A stretch of DNA of 64,000 nucleotides from Puccinellia tenuiflora (Eukaryota; Streptophyta; Magnoliopsida; Poales; Poaceae). The notes beneath the pieces were generated by a model, which saw nothing but the letters and a program-made list of their open reading frames with translations, searched no databases and was not told where the DNA came from. The stretch is from the NCBI GenBank assembly GCA_012064385.1, contig QRDG01000941.1, positions 65,219 to 129,218 on the forward strand, written 5' to 3'. Both the position numbers and the translations under genes were made by a program. This document shows positions 1-9,705 of this stretch, in pieces (position 1 is the first letter of the stretch; each line of letters opens with the position of its first letter).

Positions 1-895
1 TTGTATCTTTGGGAGCATTTCTTGCTGTGTTGTACTTGGTGTTCCCGATGTGTGTACCAAAACCCAGCTTCCATGCATATTCGTTGTACACTTGTTGCGC
101 TTCTTCTATACTATCAAAGGTCATGCCAACAAAAGGAACCACAGGTTGTGAACAAACTTCTTCTCCAGCTTCTTCAGCAGCAAATGAAACGTTACCACTT
201 GTTGCGCTCTGTGGTCCGTCAGCAAATCCATTAGGAACATTTTCATGCTGCACATCCCCTTCATAACTTGCTGCACCACCAGGCTGGTTTAGGTCAAAAC
301 CACCCAAGATGCCGTCCGCAACAAATCCCTGCACATCAAATCATTTTGAGCACCATATTTCAGTAATTTAATGATTCATTTTTTCTGAATCAACATTGGA
401 GCAATTATGTATCTGTGCAGCAAAACCATCATCCAGAACACCTGACACAGAAGCATTTAAGGTTGAGCAATTTTTTTCAGACAATTCAGTGCTACTCTAC
501 ACAGGGTTCTTTTGCTGCTTACAACCCATATCGAAACAACTGCTCTAATGCTACGAACACATCCAATAACAAGCGATATGTAGCAAACAAGGCAGCAGAG
601 AATCTGAAATCGAACTAATTCGAGAAGCAACAAGTGACAGGTTTCTGTAGCAACTAACCGAGGCAGCTGGAGGCTCAATCTCTGGATCCTGATTAAAGAA
701 CACTGAGGGATTCATGAGATCATGCAGAAATCCTTGCATAAACGTAGATCCGGCGCCGCCGGTCGCAGATCCAGAGGTAGCTCGCCGCCGTGGAGTAGGG
801 TTCGAGCTGTTGCTTGAAGCAACCATGGAGGGCGGATTCATGTGGTGGGGATGGCCAGGGGGTGGATAGAGGATGGGCTGGCGGAGGTGATTCAT
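1..895 (-). CDS. FAR1-RELATED SEQUENCE-like protein, N-terminal part (runs off left edge)
   Basis: Two exons are visible: 895-659 (79 codons) and 328-1, joined across an intron 658-329 with GT (minus-strand gttagt) and AG (gtgcag) borders in phase 0. The first exon begins at the first ATG in frame; the longer open frame above it (to 979) starts only with GTG. Exon 2 contains PVVPFVGMTFDSIEEAQQVY followed by an aromatic-rich stretch WKLGFGTHIG. This is the opening of the FAR1 DNA-binding domain of the FHY3/FAR1 family, which derives from MULE transposases and acts in plants as nuclear transcription regulators. Seen: the domain start, and a low-complexity proline- and asparagine-rich N-terminus. 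Missing: the MULE transposase core and SWIM zinc finger, which would lie left of the window. It is head-to-head with the NEET gene. It could be a transposon-derived pseudogene further on; the part seen is intact. Confidence 0.8.
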
Positions 896-1690
896 CTCGG
901 GAGCAACGGGGAGCTGCACGCCGCGCCGCTGCGTCGGCCCGCCGTCTTTCCGGCCCGCGCGTCGCCTCCCGCAAGTCACGGGATCTGCCCGAATTTGAGC
1001 CTTTCTGACGGTTTTGCTGCGCGCGAAGCGTTTTTACTGCCGGGAGCAATTCGGCACCGGTGCGGGGACGGAGGCGAGATCGAACGGCGCAGAGCAAGAA
1101 ATCGGACGGCTGTCGAACCGGGGATCGGACGCAACGATCCACGCTCAGCGCCGCCCATATAAAAACGCGACAGTTCTTGTTTGCTTTTAGGGCGTGGACT
1201 GGACTGACGCGTGGGGACGGAGGAGCAGAACGAGCGAGATGCCCCCACATGCCCGTGACGAGACAGGCTGTCTGTCGACTGCGCCCACGGGTCAGTCCCG
1301 GTCTGTCGTGACCATTCGCTCGTGAGTTCCTTTTGTTCGATCGATCGATGGCGCCCGCTCCTCTCAGTCACACTTTACGTCTTTTGTCACGCTTTCTGTA
1401 TGGCTGCGACTGCGCGCGCCTTTGTTTACGGTCCCCGCGCCGGCCGGCCGCTGCCAAACCAAATAATTGTGCAAGAGCCACGCGTTTGAGAGGAGAGGGA
1501 CAGTTTTGCTGGGGCAAACCCCTTCCATCCATCTGGCTATAGGCGCTTGTGGTCGCCACACACCCCAAATCCACCCCCACGCGGCCACGCCTACTCAAAC
1601 CAACAGCCGAGCCATCCGTCGTCCCCAACTCCCACCAAACCAATCCGACCAACCCAAGAAACCTCCGAAGGCCGCCTCCCACCAGGAACC
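896..1690. promoter_or_regulatory. Shared 5' region between divergent FAR1-like and NEET genes
   Basis: About 0.8 kb separates the two start codons. It is GC-rich and CpG-rich, as grass promoter and 5' leader regions often are. A tataaaaa string lies on the plus strand at 1158-1165, and a gatc repeat at 1339-1350. Neither can be tied to a transcription start from sequence alone. The open frames in this stretch are antisense or GC-rich shadows without family features. Confidence 0.35.
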
Positions 1691-4600
1691 ATGGCAACCC
1701 CATTCTGCGCCGCCACCGCCGCCTGCCGTCTTACCTTTCCGTCTTCCGCGCCGGCGCCAGGCCTTGGACGCGTCCAGGCCCGGCGTGGCGTGGTGGCGGT
1801 GCGCGCGGAGGCGGACACGGCCGGAGGCAGCGGGATAAACCCAGCCATCCGGAAGGAGGAGGCCAAGGTGGTCGACACCGTCCTGGCCGGGGAGCTCTCC
1901 AAGCCGCTCACCCCGTACTGCCGGTACAGCTTCCCATCGTATTGTTTACCTCTGATTTTCACTGTAAAAATAAACCCTTCTGATTGCTTCACGTTTGGCG
2001 GTTCAAGAAGTAGCATGTTTGTGGTGGCGATTTTACGTGACAGCGTAATAAGTTAGTTGGGGTTCATATGCACGGTGAATTTTGTAAAGCCACATGTTAC
2101 TCATCATTAGGAGTTTCTAAGCATCTAACTATAGTTCTCGTTAGAATAACTTAATCCGTATGTAGTAGGGCAACCGTGCAACAAACAAGTGCAGGTTGTC
2201 AGTATAATCAGAGTACGGAGAGATTGCTGTCCTACTTGTATAACAATGTACTGCAACTTTTCATCTCTAATTTTATTTTAGTTGACTGGAGCGTGCAAGA
2301 AAAATAAGTTCAGTAGATGAGGCTTGGTTGATCTTTTTGTGCCGGGGAAGTTTTTATTACTACAGTGAGCTCTTCAATAATGAATCGATATTTTTAACCC
2401 TTAGAGCAACTCCAGCCGTCCCCCTGAGAGCCCCCAGCACCCACTTTTTTACGCCGGCGGGCCATTTTCCTCCTAGTCGCGCCCCCAGCGCCCCCCCCCC
2501 TAGGCCTCGTTTTTCGCCGGATTTGGGCCAAATTTTATCCGGCGTCCCAGGCCGAACCCACAGCGCCGGGTTCCGCCTGGGGGCACCGGCGAAAGGGGAA
2601 AACCGCGCGAGCCAGCCCTGTCGGCGAGAGAACGCACCTTTCCACCAAAAGATTCATCCTATTCCTCGTCTCCCTCTCCCTGTCGCCGGCACCAACTCCT
2701 CCCTTCCGCCGCGAACGCGCCACCAGAATAGCCCACCAAAACCACCGCCAACCACCGCGACGACACGCCCTGCCGTATCCCCCCCCCCCCCCCCATCCAC
2801 CGCTGCCCGAGTTTTGGAGGTGAATCGCGAGAATCGCCGTCGCGATCAAGCTTCACGCCCACCCTATCCGCGAGGTGTTCGACGTTTTGCCTCGATGGAC
2901 TCCGACGATGAGGAGATGCTCGCCGCTCTGCTGGAAGAGGAAGCCGACGGCGCCGCCGCCGATGACGAAGAGCACTTGCAGATGCTCGCCTGTCTGTCCG
3001 GCCTGTACGCCGCCGATGCACAGCCGAAGCTCGGTGGCTCGGCACCAAATCGCCAAAAGAGCAAGCCATGACAGCGTGCCGAAGGCTATTGTATGTTGTA
3101 CGCCGACTACTTCGCCAACGATCCATTGCACGACGAGAAGACATTTTGACGCCTTTTAGGATGAACCGGAAGCTCTTCCTCAGGATTGTGCATGGTGTTC
3201 GAGAGTTCGACAGGTACTTCGTTTGCAAGAAGGATTGCACCGGCACGGTTGGATTTTCCTCGCTCCAGAAGGGCATGGTCGCTTTGAGACTGCTTGCATA
3301 CGGAGCTCCAGCTGATTCGCAGGATGACTATCTGCGCATGGCCGAGTCCACCATCCTTGAGTGTTTCTACAGGTTCTGCAGAGCCGTAGTGGGCGCGTTT
3401 GGAGCTGAATATTTGCGATCACCCACTGCGGAAGACACTGCTCGGATCCTAGCCGAGAATGAAGCAAGAGGATTTCCTGGAATGCTAGGAAGCATCGACT
3501 GCATGCATTGGAAATGGAAAAACTGTCCATTTGCTTGGTAGGGGATGTACAAAGGGCACAAAGGCGGTTGCAATGTCATACTTGAGGCAGTGGCTTCGTA
3601 TGATACCTTTTTTTAACTCTAAATATTTTATTGCTCTAGCAACAACGTACATGTACAAGTGTGCAATGCAGCACTGGAGATTGCGTCATTACATCCAAAT
3701 TGAGGCATGTATCATTGCCTGAAGCTAGGCACCTGAAGCTAAATGTTCCATTCTGAAGCTTTAGTGCCAGTTTTGCCTGGTGATGAGCTCGAAAATTGTA
3801 GATCCTGGGAATATGAAAGATCTTTGACGAGTCAAAGGCCGAAGAAGCTGCCATGCAAGCTAGCTGTGGCCTGATGGTCCAATGTCCTGGTGCAAGAATT
3901 AGGTTTTGAGCAGCTGCAGCCTTTGCTAGCGTAGCACTGTCCGTCAAGAAAGTCACTTGTTGAAGTTGTAGCAGTCCTGCAATTTGAGTCGCAAGCATCA
4001 AACTGAAAGCTTCAGGCAAAATGGCTGAAGTCACTGGCGGGGAAACAGCCGAGATGCAAAGCTGAGAGCAGCATCGTTCGATCCCCATCCTAATGAATAT
4101 ACCTAATCCTGCAGGTGTCGGCTGGCCATCAGAACCAATAGTCCAAGCTGCATCCGAAAAAATAACAGGCCCTGAAAAGCTGGCGATGTTCGTATGATAC
4201 CTGGATTTGGCATTCCTTCTTTGAAATGCCAGGATCTAACAACGACATCAACGTCCTGCAGTGCTCGCCTGTCTTCTCCAATCTTGTTGAAGGTAATGCT
4301 CCCCCGGTGAACTTTGAGATCAACGGGCACCATTACAACAAGTGATACTACCTGACAGATGGAATCTATCCAAAATGATCCACATTTGTGAAGACTGTCT
4401 CAAACCCTGTGCCGAAGACGGCTCAAGCTTGGTTTGCCAAGTGCCAGGAGGCTTGCAGGAAGGATGTCGAGCGGGCATTTGGTGGGATCCAAGCTCGATT
4501 TGCTGTTGTCCGGTATCCCGCTATGTCCTGGCCCAAAGATCAGATGTGGGAGGTGATGACTTGTTGTGTGATCTTGCACAACATGATCATTGAGAGCGAG

Positions 4601-5622
4601 CGGAAGAATCCAGTGGATGAAAAGGAGAAGAATGTGCCATACTTCAGACAGGGTCCTCTCGTGGGCGAGCATCCGGAGGAGAGCCGGCGTCTGCCTATAC
4701 CGAAATCATGGACTGCCTACCTTGCAAAGCGTCAGGAGATCCGAGACCCAATAGTTCATGAGCAATTGCAGCAAGATCTGGTGGAGCACCTGTGGAGGCG
4801 CAAAGGCGAGGTCTAGGTTTATGTAATTTGATTTGGAAAACTTGTTTTAAAACTTATGATTTGTTAAACTATTTATAATAATTTTTCCGTCGAATTATTT
4901 GATACAAACGATTAATTTGTTTTAAAAATAATGAATTTACTATTAAAATTTTAATCAGGTTCTATGATTATTTTACGACCAAAACTAGCCAAAAAACGCC
5001 GGTTGGGGGCGATGCGACTGGGAATCGGCGCGCCCCAGGCCGATTTTTTCGCCGGTACCCCCCCCCCCCCCCCCCCCAGCAGGCCCAAAAAAACGCCGGC
5101 AATTCAGCCTGGGGGGGCCAACGGCTGGAGTTGCTCTTAGAATAGCCAAGGGAAGGAAAACTAAGTGAAGCAAATTAGCATATACTCTTCAATCTTCATG
5201 ATTGTGTGCATGTTTTATGCACTGTTATGTTTATCTTCTGATGATATTTCCGCGATCACTACATTGAAAACAACCGCACTTGTATCACTATTTATACTGA
5301 AGATACTAGATTTGCAAGCTGAAACCCAGTCCATAAATACATTACCTGAATTATGAATTTGTGTTTATTGACCCGAACTACGTGGACCTTGGCTAGCCAC
5401 TTAATGGTCTTTATGTCATGGATGCCTGCATTAGAGAGTTCATCTTTTTATGGATTACTTGATTTGCATGCCATTTCCAAGTTCCAACTATTGCTGATTT
5501 TAGTTTATGTATTTGTCGCAAGGTGCTGGAGATCTGGAACATTTCCACTCTGTGATGGAAGCCATGTGAAGCACAACAAAGCCACGGGTGATAATGTGGG
5601 GCCCTTGCTTGTTAAGAAGTAG
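1691..5622 (+). CDS. NEET: NEET-type CDGSH iron-sulfur domain protein, plastid/mitochondrial
   Basis: Two exons, 1691-1923 and 5523-5622, give a 110-residue protein. The donor gtacag and the acceptor gtcgcaag split an Arg codon (cg|g). Residues 1-40 are rich in Ala, Ser and Arg, as in an organelle transit peptide. INPAIRKEEAKVVDTV and LSKPLTPYCR follow, typical of plant NEET proteins. The CDGSH motif reads CRCWRSGTFPLCDGSH, with 2Fe-2S ligands predicted at Cys77, Cys79, Cys88 and His92. The intron falls between the first two ligand cysteines. The family transfers Fe-S clusters and iron and affects senescence and reactive-oxygen balance; in Arabidopsis the protein is in chloroplasts and mitochondria. 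Length matches the family (about 108 residues). The 3.6 kb intron is unusually long because a Harbinger transposon sits inside it. Both exons are intact, so the gene is probably functional if splicing tolerates the insertion. Confidence 0.93.
2895..4816 (+). pseudogene. Harbinger (HARBI1-like) DDE transposase, broken
   Basis: The frame starts at ATG 2895 with an acidic N-terminus (MDSDDEEMLAALLEEEADG). It continues through RMNRKLFLRIVHGVREFDRY, the GMVALRLLAYGAPADS helix region and the first catalytic segment LGSIDCMHWKWKNCP. The C-terminal part (VERAFGGIQARFAVVRYP, WEVMTCCVILHNMII) ends at 4814-4816 and carries the last catalytic acidic region. Breaks seen: frame changes near 3068-3150, an in-frame stop just after NCPFAW at 3539-3541, a 581-bp LINE insertion at 3608, and two more in-frame stops after it, near 4343 and 4375. 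Family knowledge: these DDE transposases are nuclear, and plant forms need a Myb-like partner that is absent here. Confidence 0.88.
3608..4188 (-). mobile_element. 5'-truncated LINE (non-LTR) insertion inside the Harbinger transposase
   Basis: The inserted block is flanked by identical 13-bp copies of ttcgtatgatacc at 3595-3607 and 4189-4201. Its left edge is a T run, that is, a poly(A) tail when read on the minus strand. This is the pattern of target-primed reverse transcription. On the minus strand 4088-3636 encodes an RNase H-like segment (RVT_3 type) with LTDSATLAKAA and NFRAHHQAKLA, as found at the C-terminus of plant L1-type LINE polyproteins. Only the 3' end of the element is present. 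The transposase reading resumes in register (YD then TWIWHSFFEMPG) when insert plus one duplication is skipped, which confirms the borders. Confidence 0.9.
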
Positions 5623-6301
5623 AATGGGTTATTTCTTTGGTGTGTGTTGAGTGGAATACTATTTGTATATCGTAGTTCATATAATGTTTTGTCAAATGTA
5701 ATAAAGTTCCATGTTGGTGCAACCTTACTATGTATCCTTAGACCAAAATGAAGAGATGAATTGCCAAATAAACAGTTTCTTGTAACATATGAAATGTGTT
5801 GCGTCGTTCTTGTCTTTCGTGACACCTTGCGGCCGCCCTGGCCCCGAATTGAGACAGCGGTAAAGGCGCCATTGGAGCTCAAGGCAAGGTTTTCTGTCTC
5901 TGGACAAAGGGGTACGAGAGGAAGACGAATGTCTGGGGCATGGGCCTGGATTGGCTAAGATAGAAGTGAGAATCCCACTACCTGCTACTAGCCCGCAGCC
6001 CCGCACGATACTTTTCACAGACCGAGCGAATCCCCATCCTATCTTTCCTAGCGCCGTTCTGCTCGACTCCCGACCTCACAGCTCCATTGGGCAGATCCGC
6101 CGCCGCGCCGCGCCTTGAGCAGCTACAGCATATTGACGATCTTCGACCATATTCGCCGCTTTCCTCCTCTCCGTCATCTTCTCAATCATCGCTGTCCGTC
6201 GTTCTGCTCTTGCCTTTCTCCCCTCAGCTATTCTCTTCGCCTGATTCCAACAAGGAAACCCTAAAGCCCAGTCAATCTGCATCGCTTCTGATCCTTTAGC
6301 C
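5623..6301. other. Intergenic: NEET 3' region and URM1 5' region
   Basis: No coding features are seen. The left half is AT-rich and probably holds the NEET 3' untranslated region. The right half, from about 6000, is CT-rich (tcctcctctccgtcatcttc-like composition), as is common in grass 5' leaders, and leads into the URM1 start codon at 6302. Confidence 0.4.
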
Positions 6302-6677
6302 ATGCATCTCACTCTTGAATTCGGGTAATGTTTCTTCCATTGATTCAATTGTTGTTATCCATTTCTTTACTTTGCCTGTTGTCGTTGTTGACGAGCTGGG
6401 TTGATGTGCGGTTTCAGGGGCGGTCTGGAGCTGCACCTTGAGAAATCCACCAAGGTACACAAGGTGGATGTGCAGCCCGTGGACGACGAAGGCAAGGTGT
6501 TGCTCGATCAGATGACTCAGGGGCGTGTTTGCACTTTGGTTGTTATAGCTTTACGTTGTAGTGTTAAACATTGGTACTTTTGCAGGCCACAATGAAAGGG
6601 TTGCTCTCTTGGGTGAAGTCCAATTTGATCAAGGAGCGACCGGAGATGTTCATCAAGGGCGATTCTGTGTATGATTA

Positions 6678-6756
6678 TCTTCTTCTTCTTCTTCTTCTTC
6701 TTCTTCTTCTTCTTCTTCTTCTTCTTCGTCGTCGTCTTCGTCTTCTTCTTCTTTTT
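6678..6756 (+). repeat. (CTT)n microsatellite in URM1 intron 3
   Basis: There is an uninterrupted run of ctt/tct triplets from 6678 to about 6726. It then continues with gtc and ttc interruptions to about 6756. It starts ten bases after the exon 3 donor. The open frames on either strand here are artefacts of the repeat. Confidence 0.95.
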
Positions 6757-7488
6757 CATTTTTCCTTTTGAAGAAAATATGATGTTTAGTAATGTCGCCT
6801 CAAGAGTGCCTGGAGACATCTTTAGAACGTGCGTGGAGACCTTGCAGCCCCCCACCATTTGTGATATTGCTTTCAGCAGTAGAGATGAATAGATAGCGAT
6901 AACTAGTACAAGAAGGGCCCAGTGTGCGGGGTTTGAACTCTGTTCCACTGAACATCTTTAATGTTTGGCTGTGAAAAATGGCCACGGAAGTAGAAAAAAA
7001 AAGTTGGTTAGCCAAATGCTAAAACAGAAGAAAAAAATGGTTTAGAAAATAGAACCACCGTTGTCACAAACGCAGCCAAAGGCAATCATGATATTTGGAA
7101 CCACATCTTGCACCTGCATGAGGTGCTTCTAGTTCGTAGGAACCAAACTGTCGACACTAGTCGTAAGTGAGTGAAAGTTTTGATTCTTAAGGAGGTTTGC
7201 TAGGTTTTGGTTGCTCAAGTTTTCACCAAGGATGAGCGAGAGAATGTACAGGAAGTGACGGAAGTCCAAAATACAATGACTATTACGATGGTCAAATCCT
7301 GGGCAGTACCAAAACATTATTGCAGTTGATTTGAGCACGAACCAAAAACACCCTGATCCAGTAACATCGTGGAAGGAACTTCAACCATTTTCTTGGAGCT
7401 GAACAGTATTTATGTGATTTATGTACTTTTATATGACATGACCAATGCTTTTGTCAAGTTAATAATCATGAAAATTGCGGAAATCCAC

Positions 7489-7848
7489 TTTGGTGCCCGG
7501 GTGCACCTGCACCCGGTTCTTTTTTTGATTTTTTAAAATTTGAAAATGCTTCGGAAAAATCTGAAAAAAATTGGACAGAAACATACACAAATAACAAACA
7601 CTCATGAAAAATTTCGACAAAAAATAACAATTTTTCTGCTCTGTGCAAAAAATTTAGATCTCAGTTTTTGTCAGAATTTTGTCTTTTTTGCACAGAGCAG
7701 AAAAAATGTTATTTTCTTTCAAAAAAAATTCACGAGTGTTTGTTACTTGCGTATGTTTCTGTCCAATTTTTTTCAGATTTTTCCGAAGAATTTTCAAATT
7801 TTGAAAAATCAAAAACAGAACCGGGTGCAGGTGCACCCGGGCACCAAA
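7489..7848. mobile_element. Foldback MITE with near full-length hairpin in URM1 intron 3
   Basis: The ends are inverted copies: tttggtgcccgggtgcacct at 7489 and its complement ending at 7848. The arms continue pairing for about 150 bases each, with motifs such as ttgaaaatgcttcggaaaaa and acagaaacatac on one side and their complements on the other, around a short centre near 7665-7680. The element is about 360 bp with no coding capacity. No convincing target duplication was found, so the superfamily is not assigned. Confidence 0.8.
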
Positions 7849-8193
7849 ACGCCTCCCTCTGAAAATTGGAACTTTTCTCGATGCCTGCATAGTTACTTTT
7901 CTACTTGCTGATGTTTTGGCAGGGTTATATAGGTTACTTTGACCAACCGAAGAAACGATTAAATGTTACATCATTAAGGAACAAGGATTACGTTACTTAG
8001 TTACTTTTTCTGTAGAACAGTGTATGGCTTTTTTATTGTAATAGTCTGTTAATTAGCTTTATGATCTGAAATTGCAGGAGACCTGGGGTTCTTGTCCTCA
8101 TAAATGACTGCGACTGAGCTGTGTGGCGGCCTTGATGCAGAGTTGGAAGATAAGGACGTAGTTGTCTTCATCTCCACATTACACGGTGGTTAA

Positions 8194-9705
8194 TGTTGTT
8201 ATACCTTAGTTGGGGATGCAATGTATTCTTCCGATGGAACTATAATCTTCTCCTTGTTTTGGTATCTAAATGGAAGATAACCTGGTTATCATTGACCTAC
8301 TCATAACCACTGTAACCATGGATGGTCTTGGCTTGTGTGATCGTTTTGGAACTGGCGAACAATAATGGATAATTCTGCATTAGGATTTCCGTTGCTCTAG
8401 ATATTCTCCTTGAAGCAGTTTAGGTCCATGGTATCCACTCCGCTTGGAAGTATGAAGCATGGCAGAAAATGTCTAATACCCCTTTATGGTTCGATTAAGA
8501 TCTGTAAAACCAGTGGCATCACTGGAGTGAGTTCTGTTACATCAGCCAAGATCTCTGATAGCTTGTTAGGCTGTTACATCATGCATAAACTAATCGCCTA
8601 CTCCCCCAAGGCCCCAAAGCAATTTGTTTGAACGCAATAGAGCTTGTTAGGCTGTTACATCGTGCATAACTTATCGCCCACACCCACAGTAATTTGCGTG
8701 AACGCAACAGAGCGATGGTGAGTAAATTCTTGTAGGACATGTGTCCGACTAGCAAGCAAATCCTGTTTCCATTGACTTGCTGGATGGTATCTCAGTCCTG
8801 AGATTTTATTTATTTAACCTGAAGACAGCCGTCCTTCCTCCCTAGTAATCTCCCGGTATTGATCCTGTCATGAAGAACCAAACAAATGAAAGGCCGGTTT
8901 GGTTTAAAGGAATACCATTAGAATTTCGGAGGATTCTCTTCACAAGGAATTTTTCCTATAGAGCTTGTTTGGTTTGTATGATTAGAAACCATATGAATTT
9001 TTTTCTATGGACTATTTAGGAAAATTTTCCTTAGGTCTAACCGCATGGATATTTTCTTTGTCTCGGTGACAACTGTGGCATGCACCTATTCCTACGTTTT
9101 TTTTGGTGCAACCAAACAACTACTATACCATTCCAGTGTGCTTTTTTGTTTCTGCTACGTTTCTCCTATTCTTGCGTTTTTAAAATCATGCGAACATCAA
9201 ACAAGGTCTAAGATACCATTCCAGGTTCGGCTCACAGGAGCATTTCCTTAATCAAAGGTGAACTGGCAGAGGTAAGTAAAACAACTCAGAAATGTCATTT
9301 GAGAATGCCTCCTCACAGAAATGAACTCATCCAGAATGACTGCAAAGATCACGCAGAGAGCAAAGCTGTACCATATTTCTTTAATCAGCTCGCATCAAAC
9401 AAGGTCTAAGATACCAAGCGATAATTAGCTCACATAAACTTGGAAACAAACTTTCTGTTTTTGTTCACTTTAAACATTGTACTCGATAAGGACAGAGACA
9501 ATACAACCTGAGCAACATAGAGTACTGCATTCATCCTCTATCTGAGTCTCATATTTGTTACATGCTGTAGCACAACTCATGTAGTTCAATCGTTTACAGC
9601 CTATTAACCTTTGATACATGTATTTCGTAAGTCGGTAGTGTATAACCTGTGGTGTGATTTACATACCTGAACGTAATGTGTGCAACAAAAAATGTTAGCA
9701 AGGTA
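8194..9705. other. Intergenic between convergent URM1 and ABCB28, with small repeats
   Basis: No gene is seen. At 8561-8720 a unit of about 81 bp beginning gcttgttaggctgttacatc is present twice in tandem, with divergence. At 8894-9212 an AT-rich stretch begins ccggtttggtttaaagg and ends near catcaaacaaggtctaagat, resembling an old MITE without clear target duplication. The last 24 bases of that stretch recur at 9390-9413. ABCB28 3' untranslated sequence is expected to the right of about 9480. Confidence 0.5.
8561..8720. repeat. Two-copy tandem duplication, unit about 81 bp
   Basis: The first copy starts at 8561 and the second at 8642, both with gcttgttaggctgttacatc. Both then run through a gcataa-ctaatcgcc-like stretch and aatttg-tgaacgcaa. 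The copies have several substitutions and small indels, so the duplication is not recent. Confidence 0.8.

Larger units (their letters stand above)
2404..5136 (+). mobile_element. PIF/Harbinger DNA transposon in NEET intron 1
   Basis: The element has perfect 16-bp terminal inverted repeats, gagcaactccagccgt at 2404-2419 and its complement ending at 5136. They are flanked by a TTA target duplication (2401-2403 and 5137-5139), diagnostic of PIF/Harbinger. It lies in the same orientation as the host NEET gene. It contains one broken transposase reading frame; no separate Myb/SANT-like second ORF is recognisable, so it cannot move by itself. Two long cytosine runs (about 2781-2795 and 5060-5078) lie near the ends. 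Confidence 0.93.
6302..8193 (+). pseudogene. URM1: URM1 ubiquitin-related modifier, four exons, frameshifted in last exon
   Basis: Exons 6302-6324, 6418-6496, 6586-6668 and 8078-8193 have consistent splice phases. They encode MHLTLEFGGGLELHLEKS, KVHKVDVQP, ATMKGLLSWVKSNLIKERPE, MFIKGDSVRPGVLVLINDCD and, in a shifted frame, ELCGGLDAELEDKDVVVF with ISTLHGG and stop. URM1 is the beta-grasp sulfur carrier that thiolates cytosolic tRNA wobble uridines and can be conjugated to proteins; its terminal Gly-Gly is thiocarboxylated by the MOCS3/Uba4 E1. At 8115 the conserved Asp-Trp-Glu codons lack two bases (gactgagctg where gactgggagctg is expected). This gives TGA at 8115-8117 and a 74-residue product without Gly-Gly. 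Everything downstream is intact in the other frame through the stop at 8191-8193. It is therefore a very recent pseudogene or a sequencing/assembly error. Confidence 0.9.

Noticed and set aside
1158..1165. TATA-like string tataaaaa upstream of NEET
   Set aside because: It is more than 500 bases from the start codon and could be unrelated. There is no supporting initiator or transcript evidence.
6517..6948. 143-residue minus frame and Leu/Phe-rich plus frames
   Set aside because: They are translations of the CTT microsatellite in a URM1 intron.
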